From positions 1 to 64,000 of the forward strand of contig NZ_WKRD01000006.1 in NCBI RefSeq assembly GCF_009680455.1: DNA of 64,000 nt. The letters run 5' to 3'. The stretch's first letter is position 1. Each line of letters starts with the position of its first letter. The position numbers and the translations under genes are program-made. The notes under the pieces are model-generated. The model had not been told where the DNA came from, ran no database searches, and was given only the letters and a program-made list of their open reading frames with translations. Shown here one piece after another: positions 17,171 to 27,575 of the stretch. Source of the DNA: Lachnospira eligens (GTDB lineage Bacteria; Bacillota; Clostridia; Lachnospirales; Lachnospiraceae).

Positions 17171-18399
17171 GAAGAGTTGTAATAACAGGTATGGGAGCAG
17201 TTACTCCTGTCGGAAACAATGTTAATGATATGTGGGAAGCTGTAAAGGCTGGTAAATGTGGTATTGGTAAGATAACACATTTTAATACAGAAAACAGTGC
17301 AGTCAAGCTTGCCGGTGAAGTAAAAGGCTTTGACGCAGAGAGTATTGTTGATAAAGCAGAATTAAGGAAGATGGATGATTTCACGATATATGCACTTGCA
17401 GCTGCAGATGAAGCAGTGAAAGATTCAGTTATAGATTTTGGCAAAGAAGACACATTAAGATGTGGTGTTATATTATCAAGTGGAATTGGTGGACTTACAA
17501 CTATACAGAGAGAATGCTTAAGAGGCGAAAGTAAAGGATATGACAGAGTTTCGCCACATTTTGTGCCAATGTCGATAACTAATATGGCGGCAGGACATGT
17601 TGCAATCAGATTCGGACTACATGGAATGTGTACATGTGTTGTTACTGCATGTGCCAGTGGAACCAATGCTGTTGGAGATGCATTAAGACAGATCAGGGAT
17701 GGATATCAGGATGTGATTGTGTGCGGAGGTGCAGAAAGCTGTATAACTGATTTTGGAATTGGTGGTTTTACATCAATGCATGCATTAAGCAAAGCAGAAG
17801 ATGTCAACAGGGCTTCTATTCCGTTTGATAAAGAAAGAAGCGGATTTGTTATGGGAGAAGGAGCAGGTGTGCTTATTCTTGAAGAGTATGAACATGCACT
17901 GAAAAGAGGCGCTAAGATATATTGTGAAATTGCAGGATATGGTTCAACATGTGATGCAAACCACGTTACAGCCCCTCTAGAAGACGGAAGCATGGCGGCA
18001 CAGGCAATGACTGAGGCTGTTAAGGATGCAGGAATAAAACCAGAGAATATTGATTATATTAATGCGCATGGGACAAGTACAAAGCTTAATGATAAGGGAG
18101 AGACTAATGCGATAAAGATGGCATTTGGAGAACATGCGTACAAGCTTGCGGTAAGTTCAACAAAGTCGATGACAGGACATATGTTAGGTGCAAGTGGTGC
18201 TGTTGAGGCAATTATATCGGCACTTGCTGTAAAGAATGATATAATTCCACCAACCATTAATTATCAGGTGCCGGATGATGACTGTGATCTTGATATCGTT
18301 CCAAATAAGGCAAGAGAGTCAAGAGTTGATTATGCAATGTCTAATTCACTTGGCTTTGGTGGACATAATGCGTCCATCGTGCTTAGAAAGGTGGTGTAA
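17167..18399 (+). CDS. fabF: 3-oxoacyl-ACP synthase II
   Basis: The product has 410 residues, a two-halved thiolase fold. The nucleophile is Cys162 in [12 protein letters not shown], and the two histidines lie in [11 protein letters not shown] and [14 protein letters not shown]. FabF elongates acyl-ACP with malonyl-ACP. The start at ATG 17167 is chosen because the ATGA overlap with fabG and an upstream GGAGG fit it; an in-frame start at 17143 lies inside fabG. It is followed by fabZ with a 2-bp gap. Confidence 0.97.
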   Translation: MRRVVITGMGAVTPVGNNVNDMWEAVKAGKCGIGKITHFNTENSAVKLAGEVKGFDAESIVDKAELRKMDDFTIYALAAADEAVKDSVIDFGKEDTLRCGVILSSGIGGLTTIQRECLRGESKGYDRVSPHFVPMSITNMAAGHVAIRFGLHGMCTCVVTACASGTNAVGDALRQIRDGYQDVIVCGGAESCITDFGIGGFTSMHALSKAEDVNRASIPFDKERSGFVMGEGAGVLILEEYEHALKRGAKIYCEIAGYGSTCDANHVTAPLEDGSMAAQAMTEAVKDAGIKPENIDYINAHGTSTKLNDKGETNAIKMAFGEHAYKLAVSSTKSMTGHMLGASGAVEAIISALAVKNDIIPPTINYQVPDDDCDLDIVPNKARESRVDYAMSNSLGFGGHNASIVLRKVV

Positions 18400-18401
18400 T
18401 C

Positions 18402-18827
18402 ATGCAGCTTAATTCAGATGAAATACAGCAGATTCTGCCACACAGATATCCATTTCTATTAGTAGACAGGATAACGGAGTGTGAGCCTGGAAAGAAGGCT
18501 TGTGGTATTAAATGCGTATCTGCCAATGAAATGCATTTTGTAGGACATTTTCCACAGAAGAAGGTAATGCCGGGAGTACTTATTATTGAGGCACTGGCGC
18601 AGACTGGAGCAGTCGCTTTGTTGTCGGAAGAAAAGAATAAGGGGCATATAGCACTTTTTGCAGGAATTAAAAATGCTAAGTTTAAGGCTCAGGTCACACC
18701 TGGGGATGTGCTTTCCTTGTCATGCGAGATTATAGCAAGAAAAGGTCCTGTGGGAGTAGGAAAGGCAGAAGCTTATGTTGACGGAAAACTTGCAGTGTCA
18801 GCTGAACTTACATTTGCAATAGAATAG
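18402..18827 (+). CDS. fabZ: 3-hydroxyacyl-ACP dehydratase
   Basis: The product has 141 residues, a single hot-dog domain. [13 protein letters not shown] begins the fold; the catalytic His49 is in FVGHFPQ and Glu63 in [11 protein letters not shown]. FabZ removes water from 3-hydroxyacyl-ACP before FabK acts. No fabM or fabA homologue is present here, so unsaturated chains must come from another locus or from import. It is the last enzyme gene before the regulator. Confidence 0.97.
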   Translation: MQLNSDEIQQILPHRYPFLLVDRITECEPGKKACGIKCVSANEMHFVGHFPQKKVMPGVLIIEALAQTGAVALLSEEKNKGHIALFAGIKNAKFKAQVTPGDVLSLSCEIIARKGPVGVGKAEAYVDGKLAVSAELTFAIE

Positions 18828-18878
18828 AGCTATTGTTATAATAATAAACAATTAAAAAAGCTTTGGAGGTAAAGTAAG

Positions 18879-19316
18879 GTGCTGCAGGATTCTTTTAGTA
18901 AGGTATATACGAAGTTTAAGATGCATTTTTATCAGAAAATGTTTGAAAAGCTACAGGAGAGGGAGACATCTCTTACAACTGTAGAAACTTTCTGCATGGA
19001 GATAATATATGCACTTGATAAACCTACTGTGGCACAGTTTGCTGATATGGCAAATATATCATCTCCTAACGCGGCGTATAAGATTAATAACCTTGTTAAG
19101 AAGGGATACTTAAAGAAAGTACAGTCTGAGGAAGACAAGAGAGAGTATCATCTCGAGGTAACACAGAAGTATATAGATTATTATAATATCAGCAATACAT
19201 ATCTTAAGACTGTAATGGGCAGGATTGAGGACAGATTTTCTAAAGAAGAGTTAGAGACAATGGAACGTATGCTTAATGTAATAAGTGCAGAGCTTATGCC
19301 AGAGATAAAGTATTAG
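18879..19316 (+). CDS. fabT: MarR-family repressor, FabT-like
   Basis: The product has 145 residues with a winged helix in the MarR layout. The DNA-binding helices are TVAQFADMANISSPNAAYKI, and the wing contains KKVQSEEDKREYHL. The flanking helices would form the dimer interface. FabT proteins repress fatty acid synthesis genes when bound to acyl-ACP. The fit is supported by position, at the operon end, and by a FabT-type palindrome upstream of the operon promoter. The start is GTG 18879 with GGAGG ten bases upstream. FabT identity is inferred from context. Confidence 0.75.
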   Translation: MLQDSFSKVYTKFKMHFYQKMFEKLQERETSLTTVETFCMEIIYALDKPTVAQFADMANISSPNAAYKINNLVKKGYLKKVQSEEDKREYHLEVTQKYIDYYNISNTYLKTVMGRIEDRFSKEELETMERMLNVISAELMPEIKY

Positions 19317-19338
19317 ATTTTTACTTGACTTTGCTATT

Positions 19339-19385
19339 AACATGTTATATATTTCAGAAGATGAAATATATAACATGTTTTTTGC
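19339..19385 (+). terminator. Strong terminator of the fatty acid synthesis operon
   Basis: A perfect 17-bp stem (19339-19355 with 19363-19379) closes a 7-nt loop and is followed by six Ts. It separates fabT from the AEC transporter gene. Confidence 0.92.
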
Positions 19386-19412
19386 GTGTATGAAAAGGAG
19401 GATAAGAGAGCT

Positions 19413-20342
19413 ATGGATTTAGCACTTATTACCGCGAAGCAGGTATTTGAGTTATTCATACTTATACTGTGTGGAGTTGTTATAGGAAAGATTAAGATGG
19501 TTAACGAAGAAGGAAAGGGGATGCTTTCTAACCTTCTTATATATTTTGTTGTTCCATTTATGATTATTAATTCTTACATGTCAGGATACAATGCCGAGAT
19601 TCTTAAGAATATGGGCAGAATGCTTTTTTACAGCATACTTACTATATGCATAGGAATGGCTTTATCGATTGGCATAACATTTTTGATGAAAAAGGAAGTG
19701 CGCGGCATTATGAGATTTGCAACTACATTTTCTAATGCGGCTTATATGGGATTTCCACTTATTCAGGCAATGTACGGTTCAGAAGGTGTACTGTATGCGA
19801 GCGTATATGTTACTGTATTCAATATTCTTTTATGGACTGTCGGAATTGTGTATGTTTCAGAGAGTATGAGTTTCAAGGAACTTTTAAAGAAGATTGTTAC
19901 ATGCCCACCAATTATATCGGTTGTGGTGGGTCTTGTCATATTCCTTGCAAGAATTCCGGTTGCGGATGTTTTAAAGGATACATTTAATGTTGTAGGAGGC
20001 ATGAATACCCCGTTGTCTATGATAATAACAGGAATTACTATTTCACAGTTCCCATTATTGAGTATCTTAAAGGATAAAAGAGTGTATTTTACGGTTATTC
20101 TCAGGATGTTTATTATACCGGTAATCTGCACTCTGGTTATGTATCTGATACATGCCCGTGGAATGGTTGCTGTTATTACAATTATACTTGAGGCATGCCC
20201 ATGTGCGGCTATTACAACACTTTTTGCGATTAAGTTCGGTCACGACCAGAAGCTCGCAGTTGGTGCAGTTACTTTGTCTACATTGATTAGCATAATTACG
20301 CTTCCTTGTCTTGCATTGCTTGCAGGAGAGATTATAATGTAA
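19413..20342 (+). CDS. AEC-family (auxin efflux carrier-like) transporter
   Basis: The product has 309 residues from ATG 19413, with about ten transmembrane segments in two halves separated by a short loop. Segments with helix-breaking Pro, such as LLIYFVVPFMIINSY and ACPCAAITTLFAIKF, are typical of AEC/MleP proteins, which move malate, lactate or other organic acids. ATG 19413 is favoured because AAGGAGG (19395-19401) lies before it and inside any longer reading (GTG 19386). It is likely the first gene of the next unit. Substrate and direction are unknown. Confidence 0.85.
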   Translation: MDLALITAKQVFELFILILCGVVIGKIKMVNEEGKGMLSNLLIYFVVPFMIINSYMSGYNAEILKNMGRMLFYSILTICIGMALSIGITFLMKKEVRGIMRFATTFSNAAYMGFPLIQAMYGSEGVLYASVYVTVFNILLWTVGIVYVSESMSFKELLKKIVTCPPIISVVVGLVIFLARIPVADVLKDTFNVVGGMNTPLSMIITGITISQFPLLSILKDKRVYFTVILRMFIIPVICTLVMYLIHARGMVAVITIILEACPCAAITTLFAIKFGHDQKLAVGAVTLSTLISIITLPCLALLAGEIIM

Positions 20343-20366
20343 TAAAAAGCATTATCAGGGGGAATA

Positions 20367-20792
20367 ATGAGCGGAGGCAATGCATATAAAAGAAAATCGC
20401 ATAGAAGAATAGAAGTGATAACATCAGTTGCGGCAGTTGTTGTGCTGTATGTGATACTAGAAAGCTTCGGGGTTACATGCCCTATAAAATACATAACAGG
20501 AATATCATGTGCAGGCTGTGGAATGTCAAGGGCATGGATATCTTTACTGCATTTTAATATTCATGATGCGTTCATGTATCATCCACTTTTTTTCCTGCCA
20601 CCGGTTGTTGTGATAGTTATGCTTCTTAAATCTAAAATAAATATTAAATTTTATAAAATTTTTATGTTTACAATAGCAGGGGCATTTGTTATAGTTTACT
20701 TGTATAGAATGTTTATTGGAGATGGCAATGTAGTGGTTTTTGAGCCACAGAACAATATTGTATTCCGAATCATTCGCAAACTAAACTTATAA
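20367..20792 (+). CDS. DUF2752 small membrane protein
   Basis: The product has 141 residues with a basic N-terminus and three hydrophobic segments. The DUF2752 signature ISCAGCGMSRAWISLL (C-x2-CG) is present, followed by the HPLFFLP segment. The function of the family is unknown. It is preceded by GGGGG and ends 15 bp before a zinc-ribbon protein of similar membrane type, which is a frequent pairing in Lachnospiraceae. Confidence 0.8.
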   Translation: MSGGNAYKRKSHRRIEVITSVAAVVVLYVILESFGVTCPIKYITGISCAGCGMSRAWISLLHFNIHDAFMYHPLFFLPPVVVIVMLLKSKINIKFYKIFMFTIAGAFVIVYLYRMFIGDGNVVVFEPQNNIVFRIIRKLNL

Positions 20793-20807
20793 GGGGGAGG
20801 AAATAAT

Positions 20808-21476
20808 ATGTTTTGTACAAAATGTGGAAAACAGATTCCAGATTCAACTAAGTTCTGCCCATATTGTGGAGCAAATTGTTCACCGGAGCAGGATATTGCT
20901 GGTCAGGCAGGTCAGGTCTTCAATAAGGTTGAGAAAGAGTTAGGAAGTGCTTTTGATGAAGTAAAGCAGAGTTTCAATGGAAACAGCAATAACCAGAATT
21001 ATAATCAGGGTTACAATGCTAATCAGAATTACAGCAATGGTTATAATAATGGCACAATTCCACCATACTCAGGTACAAGATTAAAGGATGACAGAGGTCT
21101 TGCCTCATACATAATTCTTTCAATTATCACATGTGGAATATACAGCTATTATTTCATTTACAAGATGGCACATGATGTTAATATTGCATGTGATGGAGAT
21201 GGAGAGAATACATCAGGGCTTGTTGCATTTATCCTGTTATCATTCATAACATGTGGCATATATGCGTGGTTCTGGTACTATAATCTTGGTAACAGACTTG
21301 CAGCTAACGGACCTCGTTATGGACTTTCAATCCAGGAGAATGGTACAACTGTTCTTTTATGGCAGATATTTGGTGCTTTTATCTGTGGAATTGGACCATT
21401 TGTTGCAATGCATATTCTTATCAAGAATTCTAATAAGATATGTAATGCTTACAACAGAGCACAAGGCTTAATGTAA
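20808..21476 (+). CDS. Zinc-ribbon plus DUF4234 membrane protein
   Basis: The product has 222 residues. Residues 1-25 are a zinc ribbon (MFCTKCGKQIP, then FCPYCGANC). Residues 30-90 are a low-complexity Asn/Tyr/Gln linker. Residues 93-222 form a DUF4234 region with the repeated ITCGIYSYYFIYKM and ITCGIYAWFWYYNLGNR units, each a membrane hairpin, then a further helix. Function is unknown; such proteins are thought to be small membrane scaffolds. The gene ends at a good terminator (21498-21539). Confidence 0.8.
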   Translation: MFCTKCGKQIPDSTKFCPYCGANCSPEQDIAGQAGQVFNKVEKELGSAFDEVKQSFNGNSNNQNYNQGYNANQNYSNGYNNGTIPPYSGTRLKDDRGLASYIILSIITCGIYSYYFIYKMAHDVNIACDGDGENTSGLVAFILLSFITCGIYAWFWYYNLGNRLAANGPRYGLSIQENGTTVLLWQIFGAFICGIGPFVAMHILIKNSNKICNAYNRAQGLM

Positions 21477-21497
21477 TCTGTTAATAATTAAAATGTT

Positions 21498-21549
21498 AAT
21501 CCTGCTTTCAGGTGGTTTGGGCTGCCAGAGAGCAGGATTTTTTATTTCA
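21498..21549 (+). terminator. Terminator after DUF4234 gene
   Basis: AATCCTGCT (21498-21506) pairs with AGCAGGATT (21531-21539), followed by T-rich DNA. The interior holds further GC pairs. Confidence 0.85.
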
Positions 21550-21557
21550 CAATTGAT

Positions 21558-21608
21558 AAAAGTTATAAAAGGTTATATAATAAATAAAAAGTTATAAAAA
21601 CTTATATA
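21558..21608. repeat. 29-bp-spaced direct repeat in the ATPase promoter
   Basis: AAAAGTTATAAAA followed by two variable bases and TTATATA occurs at 21558-21579 and again at 21587-21608, matching at 20 of 22 positions. The second copy ends 11 bp before the start of the ATPase gene, so it overlaps its ribosome binding site region. Confidence 0.6.
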
Positions 21609-21619
21609 GGAGGCTGCGC

Positions 21620-22663
21620 ATGAATAATCCGTTTACATTATCATTTGGGAAAAAACCAGTGCAGTATATTTCGAGAATTGCACAGACAGAGAGAATAATT
21701 GGAGATTTTACAGCGGAAGAATCGCCTAATCAGATATATATGATTACAGGAGTAAGAGGTTCAGGAAAAACTGTAATGATGACTAACATTGCGTCAGAGA
21801 TACGGAAACGGTCAGATGAATGGATAGTAGTTGAGCTTAATCCTAACCGTGATCTTTTACAGAGTCTGGCAGCAAAGATATATGCAATTCCAGAAATGCA
21901 TGCAGTATTTGTTAAAGCAAAGCTTGACTTTTCAGTATTTGGACTGGGGGTAACAGTAGAGAATGCTGTTCCTGTTACTGATATTGAAAATGTTATTGAG
22001 ATAATGCTTTCTCACATAAAACGTCTGGGGAAAAGGTTGCTTATAACAATTGATGAGGTTATTAATTCAGAGAATATTAAAATATTTGCAAGTTCATTTC
22101 AGATATTTTTAAGAGAAGAATATCCTATATATCTTTTGATGACAGGATTGTATGAGAATATATATGATTTACAGAATGAAAAGTCACTTACATTTTTATA
22201 CAGAGCACCTAAGATTATATTAGAGCCGCTTAATTATACAGCTATTAAAAGCCATTACATGAGAATATTTGATATAAATGATGAAATGGCTGACAAGATG
22301 ACACTTCTTACAAGAGGATATCCATTTGCGTTTCAGGTGCTTGGATATCTTTACTGGGATAATAGAAAAGATCATACACTTGAAGATATTATGCCAGAGT
22401 ATGATCAGTATTTAGATGAATATGTATACAGTAAGATATGGGCAGAGTTATCATCTAAAGATAAGGAAATACTTAGCGTTATATCTGAGAGCGGTTATCA
22501 GTCAGTAAAAGATATTCGTGAAAAGCTTGACATGAAGCCAGAATTATTCTCTGTGTACCGTGACCGTTTAAAGCGAAAGGGCGTTATAGATACAAGACAG
22601 TATGGAAAAATAGCAATGGCACTGCCAAGATTTGAAGAATATGTAAAAAACAGATTATATTAA
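21620..22663 (+). CDS. STAND/ORC-like AAA ATPase with C-terminal winged helix
   Basis: The product has 347 residues. Walker A is TGVRGSGKTVMM (about residues 42-53), Walker B is LLITIDEV, and sensor-like LLMTGLYENI follows. A winged-helix-like domain occupies the C-terminal 80 residues (SKDKEILSVIS, then YRDRLKRKGVID). This matches the AAA_16/ORC-like ATPases found with HTH domains in Firmicutes and archaea. No partner gene lies adjacent; the upstream direct repeats suggest tight control. Possible roles are DNA transactions or signal-dependent regulation. The precise role is unknown. Confidence 0.7.
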   Translation: MNNPFTLSFGKKPVQYISRIAQTERIIGDFTAEESPNQIYMITGVRGSGKTVMMTNIASEIRKRSDEWIVVELNPNRDLLQSLAAKIYAIPEMHAVFVKAKLDFSVFGLGVTVENAVPVTDIENVIEIMLSHIKRLGKRLLITIDEVINSENIKIFASSFQIFLREEYPIYLLMTGLYENIYDLQNEKSLTFLYRAPKIILEPLNYTAIKSHYMRIFDINDEMADKMTLLTRGYPFAFQVLGYLYWDNRKDHTLEDIMPEYDQYLDEYVYSKIWAELSSKDKEILSVISESGYQSVKDIREKLDMKPELFSVYRDRLKRKGVIDTRQYGKIAMALPRFEEYVKNRLY

Positions 22664-22670
22664 TAACACC

Positions 22671-23546
22671 TTATTTCCTGAATTCCCTCGGAGAAACACC
22701 ATATTTTTCTTTGAATTTTCTATTAAAGTAAGATATATTATCAAAACCACAATCCGAAGCCACTATAATAACCGGCTGGGTTGTGGTTTTTAATATTCTT
22801 GCAGCAATAATAAGCCGGTAGTCGTTTAAGTAAGTGATAAAAGATGTGCCGGTGCAGTTCTTAAAAAACTTCATAAAATGCGACTGGCTGAAATGACACC
22901 ACTGCGCCATCTCTTCAATGGATATTGCATGCGCGAAGTTCTTTTCAATATAATTAAGTACCAGTTTCAGCTTATCCATCTTATCATCAGACAAGTGTAC
23001 AGGCATATCCGTATGCGTGTAAAAATGTGCATTAAGCTCAAAAAAGAAATTAAAAAGACATGCACGGATTTTCAGCCTGTACCCGTCAGGGAAATACTTG
23101 CATATATTATCAGCTTCATCAATATAATGAATTAAATCAGAATAGTGTGGCGCAGTTTTACTGATAACAGGAGGGCAATACCCATTAAAGCCGGCAATTC
23201 CGTTAAAAAAGCTTACGGTATCATAATCACACTGCCTGCTAACAAGCATATCAAGATTAAAAAGAATATTTTCGTATTCGCATGAATCACTTTCGTTCTG
23301 GATGATAGAATGGATATGTCCAGGCATGACAACAACAATATCTCCAGCATTTACAACAGAATACTCAAGGTCAACGCTTACGATCATGCGTCCCTTCTTG
23401 ATGTATATAAGCTCCATCTCATTATGCCAGTGAAGCGGAACTTCCGCAAAATCAAGCGGGATAGAGCATGGGTAAGTGTTATATAAAAAATCTGAATCAA
23501 AATGAGATTTGGTTTCTTTCAGTGGTCTGTAATCTGTTATATTCAT
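22671..23546 (-). CDS. AraC-family regulator with cupin sensor
   Basis: The product has 291 residues from ATG 23546 with AAGGAGAA upstream. A longer ORF start at 23714 would run across the divergent promoter. The N-terminal cupin includes EVPLHWHNEMELIYIKKGR and VNAGDIVVVMPGHIHSI. The C-terminal pair of HTH helices carries IEEMAQWCHFSQSHFMKFFK and FDNISYFNRKFKEKYGVSPR. It is divergent from the glycogen phosphorylase gene, so it is probably a sugar-responsive activator of that gene or the following locus. The ligand is unknown. Confidence 0.85.
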   Translation of the reverse strand: MNITDYRPLKETKSHFDSDFLYNTYPCSIPLDFAEVPLHWHNEMELIYIKKGRMIVSVDLEYSVVNAGDIVVVMPGHIHSIIQNESDSCEYENILFNLDMLVSRQCDYDTVSFFNGIAGFNGYCPPVISKTAPHYSDLIHYIDEADNICKYFPDGYRLKIRACLFNFFFELNAHFYTHTDMPVHLSDDKMDKLKLVLNYIEKNFAHAISIEEMAQWCHFSQSHFMKFFKNCTGTSFITYLNDYRLIIAARILKTTTQPVIIVASDCGFDNISYFNRKFKEKYGVSPREFRK

Positions 23547-23658
23547 AAGGTTCTCCTTAAATATGATAGAATAGTACAAGTTTATCCCATTATAAAGCAA
23601 GAGAATTTTTCCAGCAACCCTATAATAAAATATAAATACAAGAATGGAGGGCAACGAT

Positions 23659-25938
23659 ATGCTTAACACTATATGTTTGGAAGAATATGGAAAAGACTTG
23701 CACTTATGCAGCAACGAGGAGTGCTTTCATGCACTTATGAAGCTGGTTGCACAAAAAGGACGTGATAGAATAGTGAAAGACAATGGCAGAAAGGTATACT
23801 ACATTTCTGCAGAGTTCCTTATAGGAAAGCTTTTATCCAATAATCTTATTAACTTAGGAATTTATGATGAAGTTAAGGAAGAACTTACACAGGCAGGAAA
23901 GAATCTTTCAGATATTGAAGAACTGGAAGTAGAGCCGTCACTTGGTAATGGCGGACTTGGAAGACTTGCAGCATGCTTCCTTGATTCAATTGCTAACCTT
24001 GGTCTTAATGGTGACGGAATCGGACTTAATTATCATCTTGGACTTTTTAAGCAGGTGTTTGAGAATGGGAAGCAGAAGGAAGTGCCTAATCCATGGATTG
24101 GTAAGGACAGCTGGCTTGTTCCGACAGATGTGGCATACACTATCAATTTCGGAGAAATCAGTGTGGTTTCAAGAATGTATGATATCAATGTGTACGGAGA
24201 AAAGAGAACGAATAAGCTTCATCTGTTTGATGTGGAGACAGTTGATGAGAGCATCGTAAAAGGTGACAGCATAGACTTTGATAAGTCAGATATTGCCAAG
24301 AACCTTACACTGTTTCTTTATCCTGATGACAGTGACGAACAGGGAAGGCTTCTTAGAATCTATCAGCAGTATTTCATGGTAAGCAATGGAGCAAGGCTTA
24401 TATTAGACGAGTGCAGGGACAAATGTATTAACACCGGAAAAACATTTAAGAATCTGCCAGACCTTGCAGTAATCCAGATTAACGATACGCATCCGACAAT
24501 GGTAATCCCGGAGCTTATAAGACTTCTTACAGAAAATGGAGATATAGATGGAAGTCCGATAACAATGGACGAAGCAATTGATATTGTATCAAAAAGCTGT
24601 GCGTATACTAATCACACAATCCTTGCCGAAGCCCTTGAAAAATGGCCTGTGGATTATCTTAACAAGGTTGTGCCACAGCTTATGCCGATTATAAAAGAAC
24701 TTGACAGAAGAGTGCGTGAGAAGTACACAGATAAATCAGTGTATATAATTGACGATAATAATCTCGTTCACATGGCACACATCGATATTCATTATGGAAT
24801 GAGCGTCAACGGAGTAGCAAAGCTTCATACTGAGATATTAGAGAATACAGAGCTTAATAATTTCTACAGGATATATCCAGAGAAGTTCAATAACAAAACT
24901 AACGGAATCACATTCAGAAGGTGGCTTATCCACTGTAATAATGGACTTGCGAAATACATTGAGACACTTATCGGAAGTGAATACAGACATGACGCAGAAA
25001 AGTTAAAAGACCTTTTAAAGTTTGCCGGTGATAAAAATGTTTACGATAATCTTCTTGAGATTAAGACAGACAACAAGAGAAATCTTGCAGAATACCTTAA
25101 GCAGACACAGGGAATAGAGATTAATCCACAGTCAATATACGATATACAGATAAAGCGACTGCATGAGTATAAAAGACAGCAGATGAACGCACTGTATATA
25201 ATATATAAATATTTTGACATCAAGGCAGGCAACATTCCAAAGACTCCTGTTACAGTGATATTTGGCGCAAAGGCTGCACCTGCATACACAATTGCGAAGG
25301 ATATAATTCATCTGATACTTACATTGAGTAGGGTTATTGAGGCCGATAAAGATGTAAGTCCTTACCTTAAGGTTGTGCTTGTCCAGAACTACAATGTAAC
25401 ACTGGCAGAGAAGCTGATTCCTGCATGTGATATATCAGAGCAGATATCACTTGCATCTAAAGAAGCATCAGGAACAGGCAACATGAAATTCATGCTTAAC
25501 GGTGCTGTGACATTAGGAACAATGGATGGTGCTAATGTTGAGATTGCAGAGCTTGTAGGTAAAGATAATATATATACATTTGGCGCAACAAGTGATGAAG
25601 TTATTGCACATTATGAAAAATGTGACTATAACGCAAAGAAGCTTTATGAGACAGATGCTCTTATAAAAAAATGTGTGGATTTTATAATATCGGATGCTAT
25701 GCTTCAGGCAGGTGATTCACATAGTCTTAACAGACTGTATAATGAGATTGTAGGAAAAGACTGGTTTATGGCATTGCTTGACTTACGAAGCTATATAGAA
25801 ACCAAAGAAAAGGCTCTCACAGATTATGATGACAGATATGCGTGGGCAGAAAAAATGCTTGTTAATATTGCAAATGCCGGATTTTTCTCATCAGACAGAA
25901 CAATCAAACAGTACAATGAAGATATATGGCATCTTTAA
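23659..25938 (+). CDS. glgP: Glycogen/maltodextrin phosphorylase
   Basis: The product has 759 residues, GT35 family. [20 protein letters not shown] and [13 protein letters not shown] define the N-terminal domain. The pyridoxal phosphate lysine lies in [20 protein letters not shown], which is diagnostic, and DGANVEIAE follows. It cuts alpha-1,4 bonds with phosphate, giving glucose-1-phosphate. ATG 23659 follows GGAGGG at 23646-23651; the in-frame ATG 23644 would overlap that site. It is downstream of a divergent AraC gene and followed by a sensor/response regulator and sugar importer genes, so intracellular breakdown of imported glucans is likely. Confidence 0.96.
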   Translation: MLNTICLEEYGKDLHLCSNEECFHALMKLVAQKGRDRIVKDNGRKVYYISAEFLIGKLLSNNLINLGIYDEVKEELTQAGKNLSDIEELEVEPSLGNGGLGRLAACFLDSIANLGLNGDGIGLNYHLGLFKQVFENGKQKEVPNPWIGKDSWLVPTDVAYTINFGEISVVSRMYDINVYGEKRTNKLHLFDVETVDESIVKGDSIDFDKSDIAKNLTLFLYPDDSDEQGRLLRIYQQYFMVSNGARLILDECRDKCINTGKTFKNLPDLAVIQINDTHPTMVIPELIRLLTENGDIDGSPITMDEAIDIVSKSCAYTNHTILAEALEKWPVDYLNKVVPQLMPIIKELDRRVREKYTDKSVYIIDDNNLVHMAHIDIHYGMSVNGVAKLHTEILENTELNNFYRIYPEKFNNKTNGITFRRWLIHCNNGLAKYIETLIGSEYRHDAEKLKDLLKFAGDKNVYDNLLEIKTDNKRNLAEYLKQTQGIEINPQSIYDIQIKRLHEYKRQQMNALYIIYKYFDIKAGNIPKTPVTVIFGAKAAPAYTIAKDIIHLILTLSRVIEADKDVSPYLKVVLVQNYNVTLAEKLIPACDISEQISLASKEASGTGNMKFMLNGAVTLGTMDGANVEIAELVGKDNIYTFGATSDEVIAHYEKCDYNAKKLYETDALIKKCVDFIISDAMLQAGDSHSLNRLYNEIVGKDWFMALLDLRSYIETKEKALTDYDDRYAWAEKMLVNIANAGFFSSDRTIKQYNEDIWHL

Positions 25939-26030
25939 TATAACTAAATAAGTTGATAATAATTGCCCCGGAAGCTATAATCATTATAAGAGCAAAAGTT
26001 CGTGAATGAGGAAGGTTTCGGGGTAGATTT

Positions 26031-27575
26031 ATGTATAATATACTTATAGTGGATGATGAAAAGATTGAAAGAAGCGGAATAAGAATGCTTCTTAAGAGAA
26101 TGGGAATTGAGCTTGGAGTATTTGAGGCGTGCAACGGAAAGCAGGCACTGGAATATCTGACATCTGACAAGAATACAGGAATTGGACATATAGATATACT
26201 GCTTACAGATGTTAAGATGCCGTTTATGGACGGAATAGAGCTTATTAAGAATGTGATGCACAACGACATCAGTTTAAAGACAATTATATTCTCAGGCTAT
26301 AACGAGTTTGAGTATGCCAAGCTGGCAGTTAAATTAGGAGTTAAAGATTATATATTAAAGCCGGTTGATCCGTCAGAATTCAGTTCGACAATTACAGGGG
26401 TTATAACAGAGCTTGACGAGGAACACAAGAAGGACGAGGACTATAACCGGCAGGCTAACTTTATAAAACAGTACTACATGTATACGCTGCTCAACTCCGG
26501 TGATGCATCAGGAATACTTGATAATGGGGATTTTCTGGCAGGGTATAACAGACTTGCACTTATAGAATTCAATACTGATTTCTTTGGGAAATATGATACA
26601 GGTGAAGACATATTTAAAGAGATAACCGGGGAACTGGATTATCAGTACCTTAATCTTAACCCGTTACAGTCAGTTATCATATTTTCTGATAAATCATTCA
26701 CAGCAGATGGTAATATTGATAAGAACATTGAAGAAATGTTTACAAATATTCATGACTATATATATAGAAAGACGGGGCAGTTTATGTATATTGCTGTGTC
26801 CGGTTTATTCAACGATTATCATGAGCTTCCACAGGTAATGGATGCAGTTGATACACTGATGAATAATAAGTTTTATGAGACAGGAAGATATATTTTTTCT
26901 GATAATATCAGTGAAGATACACCTGTGCTTGTACAGATTGATGATGATGCACTTATGAAGCAGATGAAGCAGGATATCAAGATGAAGGATATCACATTTT
27001 TACGGATACATTTTGATGCATTGTGTAAGAAATACAGGGGGCAGTCGAACTTCTCACATATATACATCAAGTTTGTATTTTCCAATCTGTTAAAAGATTT
27101 CTATGACAATATTCCGGGTGCTGATGAGGCGGAATTTGGCAGGGAGATTGACAGACTGTATAAGTCGGAGGATTTCTCATGCATTATGGATATAGTGAAT
27201 AACTATATTGATTTGTTGGAAAAGAGTTTCGGAAAAGAGCCGGCCACGTCACACCGGGAGATTGAGACCGTAAAGAATTATATACATAACCATTATGGTG
27301 AGGAGATTGGCGCACAGCAGCTTGCGGATATGGTTTATCTTGCACCAAGCTATTTAAGTTCACTTTTTAAGAAGGAAACAGGACAGAATCTGAGCAAATA
27401 TATTAAACAGTACAGAATGGAGAAGGCTAAGGAACTGCTTACCGGTACGAACATGAAGATTGTGAATATAAGTGAACAGGTGGGTTATCCAAATGTTTCA
27501 TATTTTGTACAGAGCTTCAGGGAGTACTTTGGTATAAGTCCTCAGAAATTCAGGGATCAGGGAGAATTGAGTTGA
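26031..27575 (+). CDS. YesN-type response regulator (REC plus AraC output)
   Basis: The product has 514 residues. The receiver (residues 1-125) shows IVDDEKIERSG with the acidic pair, phospho-acceptor Asp60 in LLTDVKMPFMDG, and KPVD near residue 118. A variable middle of 270 residues follows, then an AraC double helix-turn-helix at the end (QLADMVYLAPSYLSSLFKKE, then VNISEQVGYPNVSYFVQSF). It is coupled to the following kinase (stop/start overlap GTTGA), so the pair is a two-component system. It likely activates the downstream binding-protein and permease genes. Confidence 0.9.
   Translation: MYNILIVDDEKIERSGIRMLLKRMGIELGVFEACNGKQALEYLTSDKNTGIGHIDILLTDVKMPFMDGIELIKNVMHNDISLKTIIFSGYNEFEYAKLAVKLGVKDYILKPVDPSEFSSTITGVITELDEEHKKDEDYNRQANFIKQYYMYTLLNSGDASGILDNGDFLAGYNRLALIEFNTDFFGKYDTGEDIFKEITGELDYQYLNLNPLQSVIIFSDKSFTADGNIDKNIEEMFTNIHDYIYRKTGQFMYIAVSGLFNDYHELPQVMDAVDTLMNNKFYETGRYIFSDNISEDTPVLVQIDDDALMKQMKQDIKMKDITFLRIHFDALCKKYRGQSNFSHIYIKFVFSNLLKDFYDNIPGADEAEFGREIDRLYKSEDFSCIMDIVNNYIDLLEKSFGKEPATSHREIETVKNYIHNHYGEEIGAQQLADMVYLAPSYLSSLFKKETGQNLSKYIKQYRMEKAKELLTGTNMKIVNISEQVGYPNVSYFVQSFREYFGISPQKFRDQGELS

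Noticed and set aside
22671..23714. Long start of the AraC gene at 23714
   Set aside because: The extra 56 residues are hydrophobic and run across the glgP promoter; ATG 23546 has a good ribosome binding site and a normal cupin start.
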